From: Oscillospiraceae bacterium
Lineage (GTDB): Bacteria; Bacillota; Clostridia; Oscillospirales; Butyricicoccaceae
Direction: 5' to 3'
NCBI GenBank assembly: GCA_015068445.1
Contig: SVKN01000008.1
Coordinates: forward strand, 1 to 49,728
Length of the DNA: 49,728 nucleotides
Positions 15,891-24,058 of the stretch are shown in pieces. Position numbers and translations under genes: made by a program. Within the stretch, counting starts at the first letter, position 1. Each line of letters starts with the position of its first letter. The notes below the pieces were generated by a model. It saw only the letters and a program-made list of their open reading frames with translations, was not told the origin of the DNA and ran no database searches.

Positions 15891-16688
15891 TCATTGAGGC
15901 AGCGCCGCTTCGATGCGCCTGCGGCACTCGGCCTGCATCTCCAGCACGTGCGCCAGACCGGAGCGGGAGAAGGGGTCGCCGTCCCGCAGCTTGACGTAGA
16001 ACAGCTGCTCCGATTCCTGATACATGCGCAGCGCCTCGTCCATGTCGGGCTCCGTGCCGATGCCGTCCAGCAGGCAGTCGCCCAGTCTGCGGTAAACGTC
16101 CGCGCCCACGCGGCGGCGCTCCCGCTCGGAGAGGTTCTTCTCCGCCTGCCGGTACAGCCGCCAGGCGGCGGCCTCGTCCTTTTCGACGAACTGCCCGTAC
16201 CGGTACATGTCACCCGCCTTGTACAGGGCGTTGGGCATGCCGGTCAGCGCGCACTTGACGAAGCACAGGAACGCCTTTTCGTGATCGACGGGGATCGAGC
16301 GGCCGTAGTAATGGCAGTAGCCCAGATTCTCCAGTGCGATCAGATTGCCCAGTGAAGCGGCGCGCTCGTAGTATTTCACGGCCTTCTCATAGCTCTGCTC
16401 GCCCGCGCGGCCGTCGTAGTACAGCGCGCCCAGATCGAGCAGCGCGTCGTCATTGCCGCGTTCACCTTCGTAGGAAAAGACCATGATCAGCAGATCGGCG
16501 ACGCTCTTCGCCATGGGCTGCCCGCGGTCACAGTCCATCAAGGCAAAGGCCGCGTCGATCGGCTCCTCCATATATTCCGCCATCCAGGCGGCCGTCTCCA
16601 CGGTTTCGGGATACTGCTCCTCGTCCAGCTCCTCGGCGATGGCGTTCAGCGACGCCAGCACGGTCCTGCGATACTCCTTCGGGTCCAT
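15891..16688 (-). CDS. Sel1-repeat (TPR-like) protein
   Basis: 265 residues, soluble, no signal peptide. About residues 80-190 contain three to four Sel1-like repeats, each a helix pair with the ALxxLGxxYxxG...DxxKAxxYYxxAAxxG pattern: DLGALYYDGRAGEQSYEKAV, then LENLGYCHYYG, then KAGDMYRYG. A further degenerate repeat follows (YRRLGDCLLDGIGTEPDMDE). Such repeats form a curved solenoid for protein binding. The N-terminal 75 residues are acidic and helical. The ribosome site is AAAGGAGCGG. The gene stands alone on the minus strand and is hypothetical in function; the repeats only say it binds another protein. Confidence 0.78.
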   Translation of the reverse strand: MDPKEYRRTVLASLNAIAEELDEEQYPETVETAAWMAEYMEEPIDAAFALMDCDRGQPMAKSVADLLIMVFSYEGERGNDDALLDLGALYYDGRAGEQSYEKAVKYYERAASLGNLIALENLGYCHYYGRSIPVDHEKAFLCFVKCALTGMPNALYKAGDMYRYGQFVEKDEAAAWRLYRQAEKNLSERERRRVGADVYRRLGDCLLDGIGTEPDMDEALRMYQESEQLFYVKLRDGDPFSRSGLAHVLEMQAECRRRIEAALPQ

Positions 16689-16755
16689 GTGATCCGCTCC
16701 TTTTCTCTGTTTTCAAGCTGATCATAGCAAGAAGACAGACCAATATACCGGACAG

Positions 16756-16789
16756 AAAAAGCCCTCCGGCAGCTGCCGGAGGGCTTTTG
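16756..16789 (-). terminator. Terminator of the asparaginase operon
   Basis: A perfect 24-base palindrome at 16761-16784 (GCCCTCCGGCAG and its complement), flanked by A5 and TTTT, ends 3 bases from the asparaginase stop. It may also stop transcription from the + strand. Confidence 0.85.
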
Positions 16790-16792
16790 ACT

Positions 16793-17779
16793 TTAATACA
16801 GGGAAAACATCCTTTGGATCTCGTCGTGATCCGCGCCGCTGGCGATGGCCAGGCGCAGGAGGATCGCGGCCTTTTGGGGCGGGAGATTGTCGGCGGCGAT
16901 GGTGTTGGCGCACAGAACGGCGCTCTGGGTGATCACGCCGTCGTCGATGCGGGAGCTGATGATCACGGGCTTCGTTACGGTCTCGATGGCCCGCTTGTAC
17001 CCCAGACTGTATTCGCCCGCGCCCGCCCCGGCAATGACGATGCCGTCCGCGTGCTCCGCGGCGTACAGCAGCAGGTTCGGGTCGGCGTCCACGGAGAAAT
17101 AGAGGATCGACACCCGCGGCAGATGCGTGAGCTTCGACACATCGAAGGGCGTGTCGAGCGTGTGGAGCTTCTGGGGCAGCTCGTAAAAATACACCTCGCT
17201 GTCGCGGACGATGCCCGACGCGCCCATCTCACCGGCGGAGATCGCCATGACGTGATAGGTGCTCGTTTTCGTCACCGACCGGGCGCTGTAGATATGATCG
17301 GCGAATACGGCGAGGACGCCGCGGCCCATGGCCGCCTTGGACGCTGCCACGCACACCGACTGGAACAGGTTCATGGGCCCGTCCGCCGACAGTGACGTTA
17401 CCGGGCGCATGGAGCCCGTCAGCACCACGGGCTTGTCCGTTTTGACGGTCAGATTGAGGAAATAGGCCGTCTCCTCCAGCGTGTCCGTGCCGTGGGTGAT
17501 GACGAAGCCCGCCACGTCGGGGTCCTTCGCCATCTCGTTGATCGTGTTGGCCAGCCGGATCCACAGGGCGTCGGTCATATCGTCGGAATTGACGTTGCAG
17601 ATCTGCATCGTGCGGATGGGCGCGATGTCGCTGAGGGCCGGGATGGCCGCCAGCAGGTCGTCCACCTTCAGCGAGCCCGAGTGATAGCCGATGGTCTTGC
17701 CGGCGTCGCCCACGCCTGCGATGGTGCCGCCTGTGGCGAGGATGACCACCGCGCCCTGACGGTTCTGATCGTGATTCAT
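16793..17779 (-). CDS. ansB: L-asparaginase, type II-like, without signal peptide
   Basis: 328 residues. It hydrolyses L-asparagine to aspartate and ammonia. The first catalytic motif is ATGGTIAGVGD at residues 15-25, with Thr19 as nucleophile. The second is HGTDTLEE at 96-103, with Thr98 and Asp99. The pairs LTGSMRP and SADGPMN and the closing LPPQKAAILLRLAI block follow the AnsB pattern closely over the whole length. Unlike periplasmic AnsB there is no signal peptide, so the enzyme is probably cytoplasmic. The start has AAGGAG upstream and lies 25 bases behind the HAD gene, with the exonuclease gene before that, so all three are probably one transcript. Substrate preference between Asn and Gln cannot be read from sequence alone. 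Confidence 0.92.
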   Translation of the reverse strand: MNHDQNRQGAVVILATGGTIAGVGDAGKTIGYHSGSLKVDDLLAAIPALSDIAPIRTMQICNVNSDDMTDALWIRLANTINEMAKDPDVAGFVITHGTDTLEETAYFLNLTVKTDKPVVLTGSMRPVTSLSADGPMNLFQSVCVAASKAAMGRGVLAVFADHIYSARSVTKTSTYHVMAISAGEMGASGIVRDSEVYFYELPQKLHTLDTPFDVSKLTHLPRVSILYFSVDADPNLLLYAAEHADGIVIAGAGAGEYSLGYKRAIETVTKPVIISSRIDDGVITQSAVLCANTIAADNLPPQKAAILLRLAIASGADHDEIQRMFSLY

Positions 17780-17804
17780 GAATACCGCTCCTTCCGTGTC
17801 AAAA

Positions 17805-18278
17805 TCAGTTCCGCAGCGCGGCGCGCATGCGGTTGGGCTTCAGCAGCAGGTCCAGCGCGTCGGCGGAGGCGCGGACGAGGATGTCGGCGTGCTGCAGCAG
17901 GCCGGCATACATGCCCTCGCCGTCCAGCACGGCGATGCCGAGGGTGGCCAGCTTCGTCATGGGGATGTCGTTGAAGCCGTTGCCCACGGTGCACACATGC
18001 CCCTGCGCCAGCAGGCCGCGGACGATCTCCTCCTTGCAGGCGCCCGCCCCGGCGTGGGGGAAGGTCTTCACCTCCGCGCCCAGGCCCTCGCACTGGCGGC
18101 GCACCGTGCCGTAGGTGTCGGCCGTGAGGATGTACACCGGCAGCAGCTCCGTCAGCGCGCGGATGCGCTCCGGCACGCCCTCGATCAGCGCGCCGTCCAC
18201 GGCGATGGTGCCGTTGTAGTCCAGCACCAGATAGTCGATGGTCAGGGGCTCGCGCCCCGGGATGTCGAATCGGATCAT
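17805..18278 (-). CDS. HAD-like protein related to the phosphorylation domain of P-type ATPases
   Basis: 157 residues. Motif I is VLDYNGT with Asp20 as the would-be nucleophile. The second Asp of the usual DxD is Asn here, which recalls the DKTGT of P-type ATPases more than classical phosphatases. A Thr in ILTAD (motif II), a Lys in the VKTFPHAG region, and GNGFNDIPM (motif IV) complete the HAD core without a cap domain. These short proteins are usually annotated as soluble P-type ATPase-like phosphatases; substrates are unknown. ATG behind AAAGGAGAG, 10 bases after the exonuclease stop, in the exonuclease-HAD-asparaginase operon. Confidence 0.75.
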   Translation of the reverse strand: MIRFDIPGREPLTIDYLVLDYNGTIAVDGALIEGVPERIRALTELLPVYILTADTYGTVRRQCEGLGAEVKTFPHAGAGACKEEIVRGLLAQGHVCTVGNGFNDIPMTKLATLGIAVLDGEGMYAGLLQHADILVRASADALDLLLKPNRMRAALRN

Positions 18279-18288
18279 AGTCTCTCCT

Positions 18289-18864
18289 TTATAGATGAAC
18301 GTCCCGCTCGCCGCACCAGCGGCGCATGTATTCGAGACAGTCGATGGTCAGCAGTACGTCGGACAGCGCCCGGTGGGCCCGCCGGTTCTTCAGCCCGAAC
18401 CGCTCCTCCAGGTCGCACAGACGGTGGTGGCGCTCCTGGGGGAATAGCCTGCGGCTGAGGCGCATGGTGTCTACGTAGTCGTTCGTGAAGCCGCAGCCCA
18501 GGACCCTTTGGCTCCAGACCCGGAGAAAGCGGATGTCGAAGGCGACGTTGTGCCCGGCGACGATCCCGTCCCCGACGAAATCGAGGAAATCGGGCAGCGC
18601 CCGCTCGATGGGCGGCGCATCCGCCACCATATAGTTCGAGATGCCCGTCAGCTGTGTGATGAAGGGGTTGATGGGCGCGGACGGGCGCACCAGCAGGGAA
18701 TAGGTGCGCGTCACCTCGTGACCGCGGACCTTCGCCGCGCCCAGCTCGATGATCTCGCACCGGTCCGCCGAAAGCCCCGTGGTCTCCAGGTCCAGCACCA
18801 CGTAGTCCTCCGGGAAGCCCATGATGCAGCGCCCGGCCTCCGGCGCATGTTGTTTGTTGCTCAT
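18289..18864 (-). CDS. DnaQ-like DEDDh 3'-5' exonuclease
   Basis: 191 residues. ExoI motif VVLDLETTG has Asp25 and Glu27. ExoII is GHNVAFDIRFL. The ExoIII/DEDDh motif is HRALSDVLLT near residue 162, with the general-base His. A TGISN segment typical of PolC/epsilon-type exonucleases is also present. It is far shorter than PolC and has no polymerase or helicase partner, so it is a stand-alone proofreading, repair or RNA-processing nuclease. A TGTTATACT extended -10 lies at 18938-18946 on this strand, about 75 bases ahead of the ATG. It leads the three-gene operon that ends with asparaginase; no functional link to those partners is evident. Confidence 0.88.
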   Translation of the reverse strand: MSNKQHAPEAGRCIMGFPEDYVVLDLETTGLSADRCEIIELGAAKVRGHEVTRTYSLLVRPSAPINPFITQLTGISNYMVADAPPIERALPDFLDFVGDGIVAGHNVAFDIRFLRVWSQRVLGCGFTNDYVDTMRLSRRLFPQERHHRLCDLEERFGLKNRRAHRALSDVLLTIDCLEYMRRWCGERDVHL

Positions 18865-18960
18865 GCAGTCGGTTCCTTTCGTGTATTCGGTCCGATCCTA
18901 CACCGCAGGATGCGCCATTGTCCGGACTCCTGATATGAGTATAACACATTCTTTGGAATA

Positions 18961-18988
18961 AAGAAAGCCGGGAGTGAAAACTCCCGGC
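18961..18988 (-). terminator. Terminator of argG-argH
   Basis: GCCGGGAGT/ACTCCCGGC 9-bp stem with a 4-base loop, followed on the minus strand by TTTCTT, 17 bases after the argH stop. Confidence 0.8.
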
Positions 18989-19005
18989 CTGTCGATGTGA
19001 TTCTT

Positions 19006-20385
19006 TTATGCCAGCCCTAATGCTTCCTTCGCCAGAGCAATCTGCTTTTCCACCGAGGCGACGCTGGCGCCGCCCTCGCTGACGCGCCGCGCCACGCACT
19101 TCTGCAGGTCCACGGCGTCGTAGACGGTCTCGTCGGTCAGCTCACAGACGGAGCGGTAGTCCTCCAGCGGCAGCGTCTCCAGTACGAAGCCCTTCTCGGT
19201 GCACAACGCCACGGTCTCGCCCGCGACCTTGTAGGCGGCGCGGAAGGGGAGACCCTTTGACACGAGGTAATCCGCGTAGTCGGTGGCGTTGATGAAGCCC
19301 GTCTGCGCCGCATGGAGCATGTTGTCCGGCAGGACAGTCATGGTGGAGATCATGCCCGTGAAGATGTTGAGGCAGGCCTTCGCCGTGTCGCAGGCGTCGA
19401 ACAGCCACTCCTTGTCCTCCTGCATGTCCTTGTTGTAGGCGAGGGGCAGGCTCTTCATCGTCGCCAGAAGCGCCATCAGCGCGCCGTAGACGCGCCCGGT
19501 CTTGCCGCGCACCAGCTCGGCCATATCGGGGTTCTTCTTCTGGGGCATGATGGAGGAGCCTGTGGTGTAGGCGTCCGATAGACGCACGAAGCGGAACTCC
19601 CAGCTGGACCACAGCACCAGCTCCTCCGCGAAGCGGGACAGGTGCATCATCAAAATCGAAAGGTCGCTGAGCAGCTCCAGGCAGAAGTCGCGGTCCGAGA
19701 CGCTGTCCATGGAGTTGGCCGTCACGCCGTCGAAGCCCAGCAGGCCCGCTTCAAAAACGCGGTCGGTGCCGTAGGTCGTCCCGGCTAGCGCGCAGGCGCC
19801 GATGGGGGAGACGTTGAGCCGCCTGCGGCAGTCGCCGAGACGGTCCAGATCGCGCAGCAGCATGGAGACGTATGCCATCAGATGGTGACCGAAGGTCACG
19901 GGCTGCGCCCGCTGCAGATGGGTGTATCCGGGCAGGATCGCCGCCTTGTTCTCCTCCGCGCATGCGATCACGGCGGCGGCCAGCTCCTTTGCCAGCGATG
20001 CGATCTCATCGATCTCCGATCGCAGGTACATACGCATGTCCAGCGCCACCTGATCGTTGCGGCTGCGGGCCGTGTGGAGCTTTTTCCCCACGTCGCCGAT
20101 ACGGGCGGTGAGGACCTCCTCCACGAACATGTGGATGTCCTCGGCGTTGGGATCGAGCTGCAGCGCGCCGCTGCCCAGATCGTTCAGGATGCCCTGCAGT
20201 CCGTCGACCAGCTGCCCGGCCTCCGTGTGGGTGATGATCCCGCATTTGGCCAGCATCTGCGCGTGGGCCATGGAGCCGGTGATATCCTCCCGGTACATGC
20301 GGCCGTCAAAGCCGATGGATGAATTGAAGGCGTCGGCGGCGGAGGCCGTGTCGGCCGCCGTGACGCCCTGCCATAATTTCGCCAT
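19006..20385 (-). CDS. argH: Argininosuccinate lyase
   Basis: 459 residues, the usual length. It cleaves argininosuccinate to arginine and fumarate, the last step of arginine synthesis, in the cytoplasm as a tetramer. The fumarase/aspartase superfamily signature GSSIMPQKKNP is at residues 276-286, with its catalytic Ser in the flexible loop. The N-terminal MAKLWQG and the TARSRNDQVALD and GYTHLQRAQPV blocks are typical of ArgH. The ATG lies 9 bases after the argG stop, so the two form an operon, argG first. The short spacing implies coupling to the ArgR-type control described upstream of argG. Confidence 0.97.
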   Translation of the reverse strand: MAKLWQGVTAADTASAADAFNSSIGFDGRMYREDITGSMAHAQMLAKCGIITHTEAGQLVDGLQGILNDLGSGALQLDPNAEDIHMFVEEVLTARIGDVGKKLHTARSRNDQVALDMRMYLRSEIDEIASLAKELAAAVIACAEENKAAILPGYTHLQRAQPVTFGHHLMAYVSMLLRDLDRLGDCRRRLNVSPIGACALAGTTYGTDRVFEAGLLGFDGVTANSMDSVSDRDFCLELLSDLSILMMHLSRFAEELVLWSSWEFRFVRLSDAYTTGSSIMPQKKNPDMAELVRGKTGRVYGALMALLATMKSLPLAYNKDMQEDKEWLFDACDTAKACLNIFTGMISTMTVLPDNMLHAAQTGFINATDYADYLVSKGLPFRAAYKVAGETVALCTEKGFVLETLPLEDYRSVCELTDETVYDAVDLQKCVARRVSEGGASVASVEKQIALAKEALGLA

Positions 20386-20394
20386 GATGCGCTC

Positions 20395-21627
20395 CTACAG
20401 GCCCAGCTTCTTGTTCAGCGCCGCCTGGACGGCGATGGGCAGGCCGTAGAGGTTGATGAAGCCCGCGCTGTCCTTCTGGTCGTAGTCGCTCTCGCCGAAG
20501 GAGGCGAGGTCCTCGTTGTACAGCGAATAGTCGCTGGTGACGCCGGCCTTGATGATGTTGCCCTTGTAGAGCTTCAGCTTCACGGTGCCGGTCACGTGCT
20601 CCTGAGTCTTGTTGACGAAGGCGTCCAGCGCCTCGCGCAGGGGGGTGAACCACTGGCCGTTGTACACCAGCTCGGCGTAGGTCAGTGCCAGCCTCTGCTT
20701 CTCGTGCAGCGTCAGCTTGTCCAGCGTGATGGACTCCAGCGCCTCATGGGCACGGTAGAGGATCGTGCCGCCCGGGGTCTCGTAAACGCCGCGGCTCTTC
20801 ATGCCCACCAGACGGTTCTCCACGATATCCGTGATGCCGATGCCGTTCTTGCCGCCCAGCTCGTTGAGCTTGAGGATGATGTCGCGGGCGCTGAGCTTCT
20901 CGCCGTTCAGCGCGACGGGCGTGCCCTGCTCGAAGTCCAGTGTCACCAGCGTCGGCTCGTCGGGCGCGTCCAGCGGGGACACGGACATTTCCAGGAAGCC
21001 GGGCTTCTGGTACTGCGGCTCGTTGGCGGGCTCCTCCAGATCGAGGCCCTCATGGGACAGGTGCCACAGGTTCTTGTCCTTGGAATAGTTGGTCTCGCGG
21101 TTGATCTTCAGCGGGATATTGTGCGCCTCGGCGTAGTCGATCTCGTCCTCGCGGGATTTGAGCTCCCACTCGCGCCAGGGGGCGATGATGGGCATCTCGG
21201 GGGCGAAATGCTTGATGGACAGCTCAAAGCGCACCTGATCGTTGCCCTTGCCGGTGCAGCCGTGGCAGATGGCGTCCGCGCCCTCCTTCAGGGCGATCTC
21301 CACCAGACCCTTGGCGATGCAGGGACGGGCCGTGCTGGTGCCCAGCAGGTAATCCTCATAAATGGCTCCGGCCTTCATGGTGGGGATGATGTACTCGTCC
21401 ACGTACTCGTTCGTCAGGTCGAGGACATACAGCTTCGACGCGCCGGTGGCCAGGGCCTTTTCCTCCAGACCCTCCAGCTCGTCGGCCTGTCCCACGTTGC
21501 CGGAGACGGCGATGATCTCACAGTTGTTGTAGTTTTCCTTCAGCCAGGGGATGATCACGGACGTGTCGAGGCCGCCGGAATAGGCCAGTACGACTTTCTT
21601 GATCTTGCTTTTATCGAGCTCTTTCAT
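20395..21627 (-). CDS. argG: Argininosuccinate synthase
   Basis: 410 residues, full length. It joins citrulline and aspartate with ATP to make argininosuccinate. The ATP pyrophosphatase P-loop AYSGGLDTS is at residues 14-22, with the [11 protein letters not shown] block soon after. [13 protein letters not shown] lies near residue 126, and a later [10 protein letters not shown] stretch belongs to the citrulline/aspartate region. AGGAG stands at proper distance before the ATG. It is first in argGH and preceded by a near-consensus promoter and a palindrome of ArgR type. Aspartate could also come from the asparaginase encoded nearby, although that gene is in a separate transcript. Confidence 0.97.
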   Translation of the reverse strand: MKELDKSKIKKVVLAYSGGLDTSVIIPWLKENYNNCEIIAVSGNVGQADELEGLEEKALATGASKLYVLDLTNEYVDEYIIPTMKAGAIYEDYLLGTSTARPCIAKGLVEIALKEGADAICHGCTGKGNDQVRFELSIKHFAPEMPIIAPWREWELKSREDEIDYAEAHNIPLKINRETNYSKDKNLWHLSHEGLDLEEPANEPQYQKPGFLEMSVSPLDAPDEPTLVTLDFEQGTPVALNGEKLSARDIILKLNELGGKNGIGITDIVENRLVGMKSRGVYETPGGTILYRAHEALESITLDKLTLHEKQRLALTYAELVYNGQWFTPLREALDAFVNKTQEHVTGTVKLKLYKGNIIKAGVTSDYSLYNEDLASFGESDYDQKDSAGFINLYGLPIAVQAALNKKLGL

Positions 21628-21661
21628 GCTTATACACTCCTTGAGGAATATTTATGAGTCA

Positions 21662-21690
21662 AAGATACAGCAGAACGCGGGAATTGTCAA
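21662..21690 (-). promoter_or_regulatory. argGH promoter
   Basis: On the minus strand, TTGACA at 21690-21685, a 17-base spacer, and TATCTT at 21667-21662 (4 of 6). It starts transcription about 30 bases before the argG ATG. Confidence 0.75.
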
Positions 21691-21698
21691 GGCTAAAA

Positions 21699-21712
21699 TG
21701 AAATATTATTCA
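21699..21712 (-). promoter_or_regulatory. Candidate ArgR/AhrC operator (ARG box)
   Basis: TGAATAATATTTCA on the minus strand matches the ARG box core TGAATWWWWATTCA at 13 of 14 positions and lies 9 bases upstream of the argGH -35. A weaker half-site (GAATATTTAT) occurs at 21646-21655, downstream of the -10. Control by arginine is inferred from the match and the gene. Confidence 0.65.
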
Positions 21713-21805
21713 GAAATACTCAAAAATATGCTTTTTCATCCGCTCTTTTCTTTCGCGCGGCGCAGTGGTATGATAGAGGAAGAAACAAAAGGGAGGTCTG
21801 CGACC

Positions 21806-23449
21806 ATGACTTCATTGCGATCCTTTGACGATACAGGCGCCATGATCCGCACCGGGCGCGGGTGCGTGGGGCGCCGCGGCGTCGTTTCCTCGGGCCGGGC
21901 GGAGGCGTCGGAGATCGGCGCGTCGATCCTGGAGCGGGGCGGCAACGCCATCGACGCCGCCGTGGCGACGGCGTTCGCGCTGGGCGTCTGCGAGCCCAAC
22001 GCCTCCGGCATCGGGGGCGGCGGCTTCATGCTCCTGCGCGACGGCAGGGCCGGGGACGTCGTCTTCCTCGACTTCCGCGAGAAGGCGCCCATGGCCGTGA
22101 CGCCGGACTTTTACCCCCGGCCGGAGGACGGCTCCAACGTGGCCGCCGACCAGTCGAACATCTACGGCGGCAAGTCCGTGGCCGTCCCCGGCGACGTGTG
22201 CGGGCTGCTGTACGCGCTGGAGCGCTACGGCACCATGACGCCCCGGGATGTCATCGCCCCGGCGGTGAAGCTGGCGCGGGAGGGGTATCTGGTGACGCCG
22301 CTGCTGCACGAGGACATCAAGGCCCACCGGGAGCAGCTGCTGCAGTACGGCGACGGCTGGCGCATCTATTTGAAGGACGGCGCGCCTTATCCCGTGGGTG
22401 CGGTGCTGCGGAACCCGGACCTCGCCGACACGCTGGAGCGCATCGCCGAGGGCGGCGCGGACGTCTTTTACAAGGGAGATATCGCCCGGCGCATCGTGGA
22501 GGCCGTGCAGCGTGACGGCGGCGTCATGACGCTGCAGGACCTGGCGGATTACGCCGTCCGCGTCCGGGAGCCCGTCCGAACGGTCTACCGCGGCATCGAG
22601 GTCGTCTCCTCGCCGCCTCCGTCCTCCGGCGGGACCCACGTGGTGGAGATCCTCAACACGCTGGAAAACTTCGACGTGGGCGCGCTGACGGTCAACAGCC
22701 CCGCGTACCTCCACCTGTTCTCGGAGGTGTTCAAAATGGCCTATGCCGACCGCGCCGCCTACATGGGCGACCCGGCCTTCGTGAACGTGCCGCTGACGGG
22801 ATTGCTGAATAAGGATTACGCGAAGACGCTCGCCGCCCGCGTCGATCTGACGAAGGCCCACGCGCCCGCCTGCGGCGACCCGAAGCAGTACGAGAGCATC
22901 AGCACCACCCACTTCTCTATCGGCGACCGGGAGGGCAATCTCGTGGCCGTGACGAAGACGATCAACCACTTCTTCGGCTCCTGCGTGGTGCCGGAGGGCC
23001 TGGGCTTCCTGCTCAACGACCAGATGTGCGATTTCTCCATCGATCCGTCCTCGCCCAACTGCGTACTCGGCGGCAAGATCCCCCTGAGCAGTATGTCACC
23101 CACGTTCCTGCTGCGGGACGGCAGGCCCATGGCCGTCGTCGGCAGCCCCGGCGGCATCCGCATCATCTCCACGGTGGCGCAGGTGGTGTCGAAGCTGGCG
23201 GACCACGGCATGACCGTGGAGGAGGCCGTCTGCTCGCCCCGCATGGCCGACGCGCTGGACGGCGTGCTGCTGTGCGAGGGACGCGTGCCCCGGGAGACGA
23301 CGGATGCGCTGGAGGCCATGGGCCACAAGGTGCGGCGGCTGGACGACTGGGACCGCGTCATGGGCTCGGCCAACAGCATCCAGTATACAAAGGACGGCAT
23401 CGTCGGCCAGGCCGACCCACGCCGCGACGGCTTCGCAAAAGGCATATAG
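21806..23449 (+). CDS. ggt: Gamma-glutamyltransferase (glutathione hydrolase) without signal peptide
   Basis: 547 residues. The start is the ATG at 21806 behind AGGGAGG; the longer frame to 21599 crosses the divergent argG leader. GGT enzymes autocleave before a Thr that becomes the nucleophile. Here STTHFSIGDREGNLVA carries Thr368 at the cleavage site, giving a large subunit of about 367 and a small one of about 180 residues. GGGGFM, FREKAP, PPPSSGGTH and the glycine-rich MSPTFLLRDGRP...GSPGG blocks are family markers. Most bacterial GGTs are secreted, but this N-terminus (MTSLRSFDDTGAMIRTGRG) has no signal peptide, so a cytoplasmic enzyme or another gamma-glutamyl substrate is likely. A TATGAT -10 lies at about 21768-21773; a terminator follows. 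Confidence 0.92.
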   Translation: MTSLRSFDDTGAMIRTGRGCVGRRGVVSSGRAEASEIGASILERGGNAIDAAVATAFALGVCEPNASGIGGGGFMLLRDGRAGDVVFLDFREKAPMAVTPDFYPRPEDGSNVAADQSNIYGGKSVAVPGDVCGLLYALERYGTMTPRDVIAPAVKLAREGYLVTPLLHEDIKAHREQLLQYGDGWRIYLKDGAPYPVGAVLRNPDLADTLERIAEGGADVFYKGDIARRIVEAVQRDGGVMTLQDLADYAVRVREPVRTVYRGIEVVSSPPPSSGGTHVVEILNTLENFDVGALTVNSPAYLHLFSEVFKMAYADRAAYMGDPAFVNVPLTGLLNKDYAKTLAARVDLTKAHAPACGDPKQYESISTTHFSIGDREGNLVAVTKTINHFFGSCVVPEGLGFLLNDQMCDFSIDPSSPNCVLGGKIPLSSMSPTFLLRDGRPMAVVGSPGGIRIISTVAQVVSKLADHGMTVEEAVCSPRMADALDGVLLCEGRVPRETTDALEAMGHKVRRLDDWDRVMGSANSIQYTKDGIVGQADPRRDGFAKGI

Positions 23450-23452
23450 AAT

Positions 23453-23494
23453 AAAAAAACAGGGGCTATGGCGTCAGCCACAGCCCCTGTTTTT
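23453..23494 (+). terminator. Bidirectional terminator between ggt and the convergent zinc-ribbon gene
   Basis: AACAGGGGCT/AGCCCCTGTT stem extended by ATGGC/GCCAC around GTCA, with A7 before and T5 after. Confidence 0.9.
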
Positions 23495-23502
23495 CTATAA
23501 TC

Positions 23503-23922
23503 TTATTTCTGTTCCGCGTCCGTCATCAGCGACGTGCCGCAGTACTCGCACACCATGCCCTTGGTCGTCGCGCCGCAGGCGGGACAGACGCGGGGCTTGT
23601 TGAGATACGCTTCCCACTGCCGCCGCTTTTCTTCGTGTATGTCGGCGCGCTCCGCGGCTGCCTGCTCACGCTGAAAGGCGATCTCGTCGGCGCGCTCCAG
23701 CTCTGCCTTGTGCTTTTTGGCCCTTAGCTTCGGCGCCAGGCCCCACCAGACCATACCGAATCCAAGGATGAAGCCGACGAACATCCCCGCCCAGTCCGTC
23801 TCAATGTCCATATCGGCCGCGGCGGCGATCATGACCAGACCGATCACGATCTTCAGGATCATCATCCCCGTGGACTGGCGCATGCCGGTCTGCCGTTCTC
23901 TCTCACTTGCACGTTTGAACAC
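23503..23922 (-). CDS. Membrane protein with C-terminal zinc ribbon
   Basis: 139 residues. Two hydrophobic stretches near the N-terminus (ILKIVIGLVMIAAAA and FVGFILGFGMVWWGLA) are followed by a charged, Lys/Glu/Ala-rich helix. The C-terminal CPACGATTKGMVCEYCG forms a CxxC...CxxC zinc ribbon. The GTG at 23922 is chosen because AGAGGGGG lies 7 bases upstream. The in-frame ATG at 23952 lies beside the promoter -10 element and so upstream of the expected transcription start. Function unknown; similar small zinc-ribbon membrane proteins are common in clostridia. Confidence 0.7.
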   Translation of the reverse strand: MFKRASERERQTGMRQSTGMMILKIVIGLVMIAAAADMDIETDWAGMFVGFILGFGMVWWGLAPKLRAKKHKAELERADEIAFQREQAAAERADIHEEKRRQWEAYLNKPRVCPACGATTKGMVCEYCGTSLMTDAEQK

Positions 23923-23952
23923 AGGCGCACCCCCTCTTTCATCATTGCCCAT

Positions 23953-23981
23953 ATTATACCAGAGATGAATCACAGATGCAA
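23953..23981 (-). promoter_or_regulatory. Promoter of the zinc-ribbon membrane protein gene
   Basis: TTGCAT at 23981-23976, 17-base spacer, TATAAT at 23958-23953 on the minus strand. Its position rules out the upstream ATG as start. Confidence 0.75.
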
Positions 23982-23995
23982 CACGCACTTGGCTC

Positions 23996-24024
23996 TTGGA
24001 ATCGGGGGAGTGTTATGGTATAAT
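23996..24024 (+). promoter_or_regulatory. Promoter of the aldo/keto reductase gene
   Basis: TTGGAA at 23996-24001, 17-base spacer, TATAAT at 24019-24024; divergent from the promoter at 23953-23981. Confidence 0.8.
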
Positions 24025-24058
24025 AAAAAATAATCATAACAGGAAAGGATGATCTTCT

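Noticed and set aside
23950..23988. Upstream ATG starts for the zinc-ribbon membrane protein
   Set aside because: They lie at or before the promoter -10 element, so they would not be in the mRNA; the GTG at 23922 has a good ribosome site.
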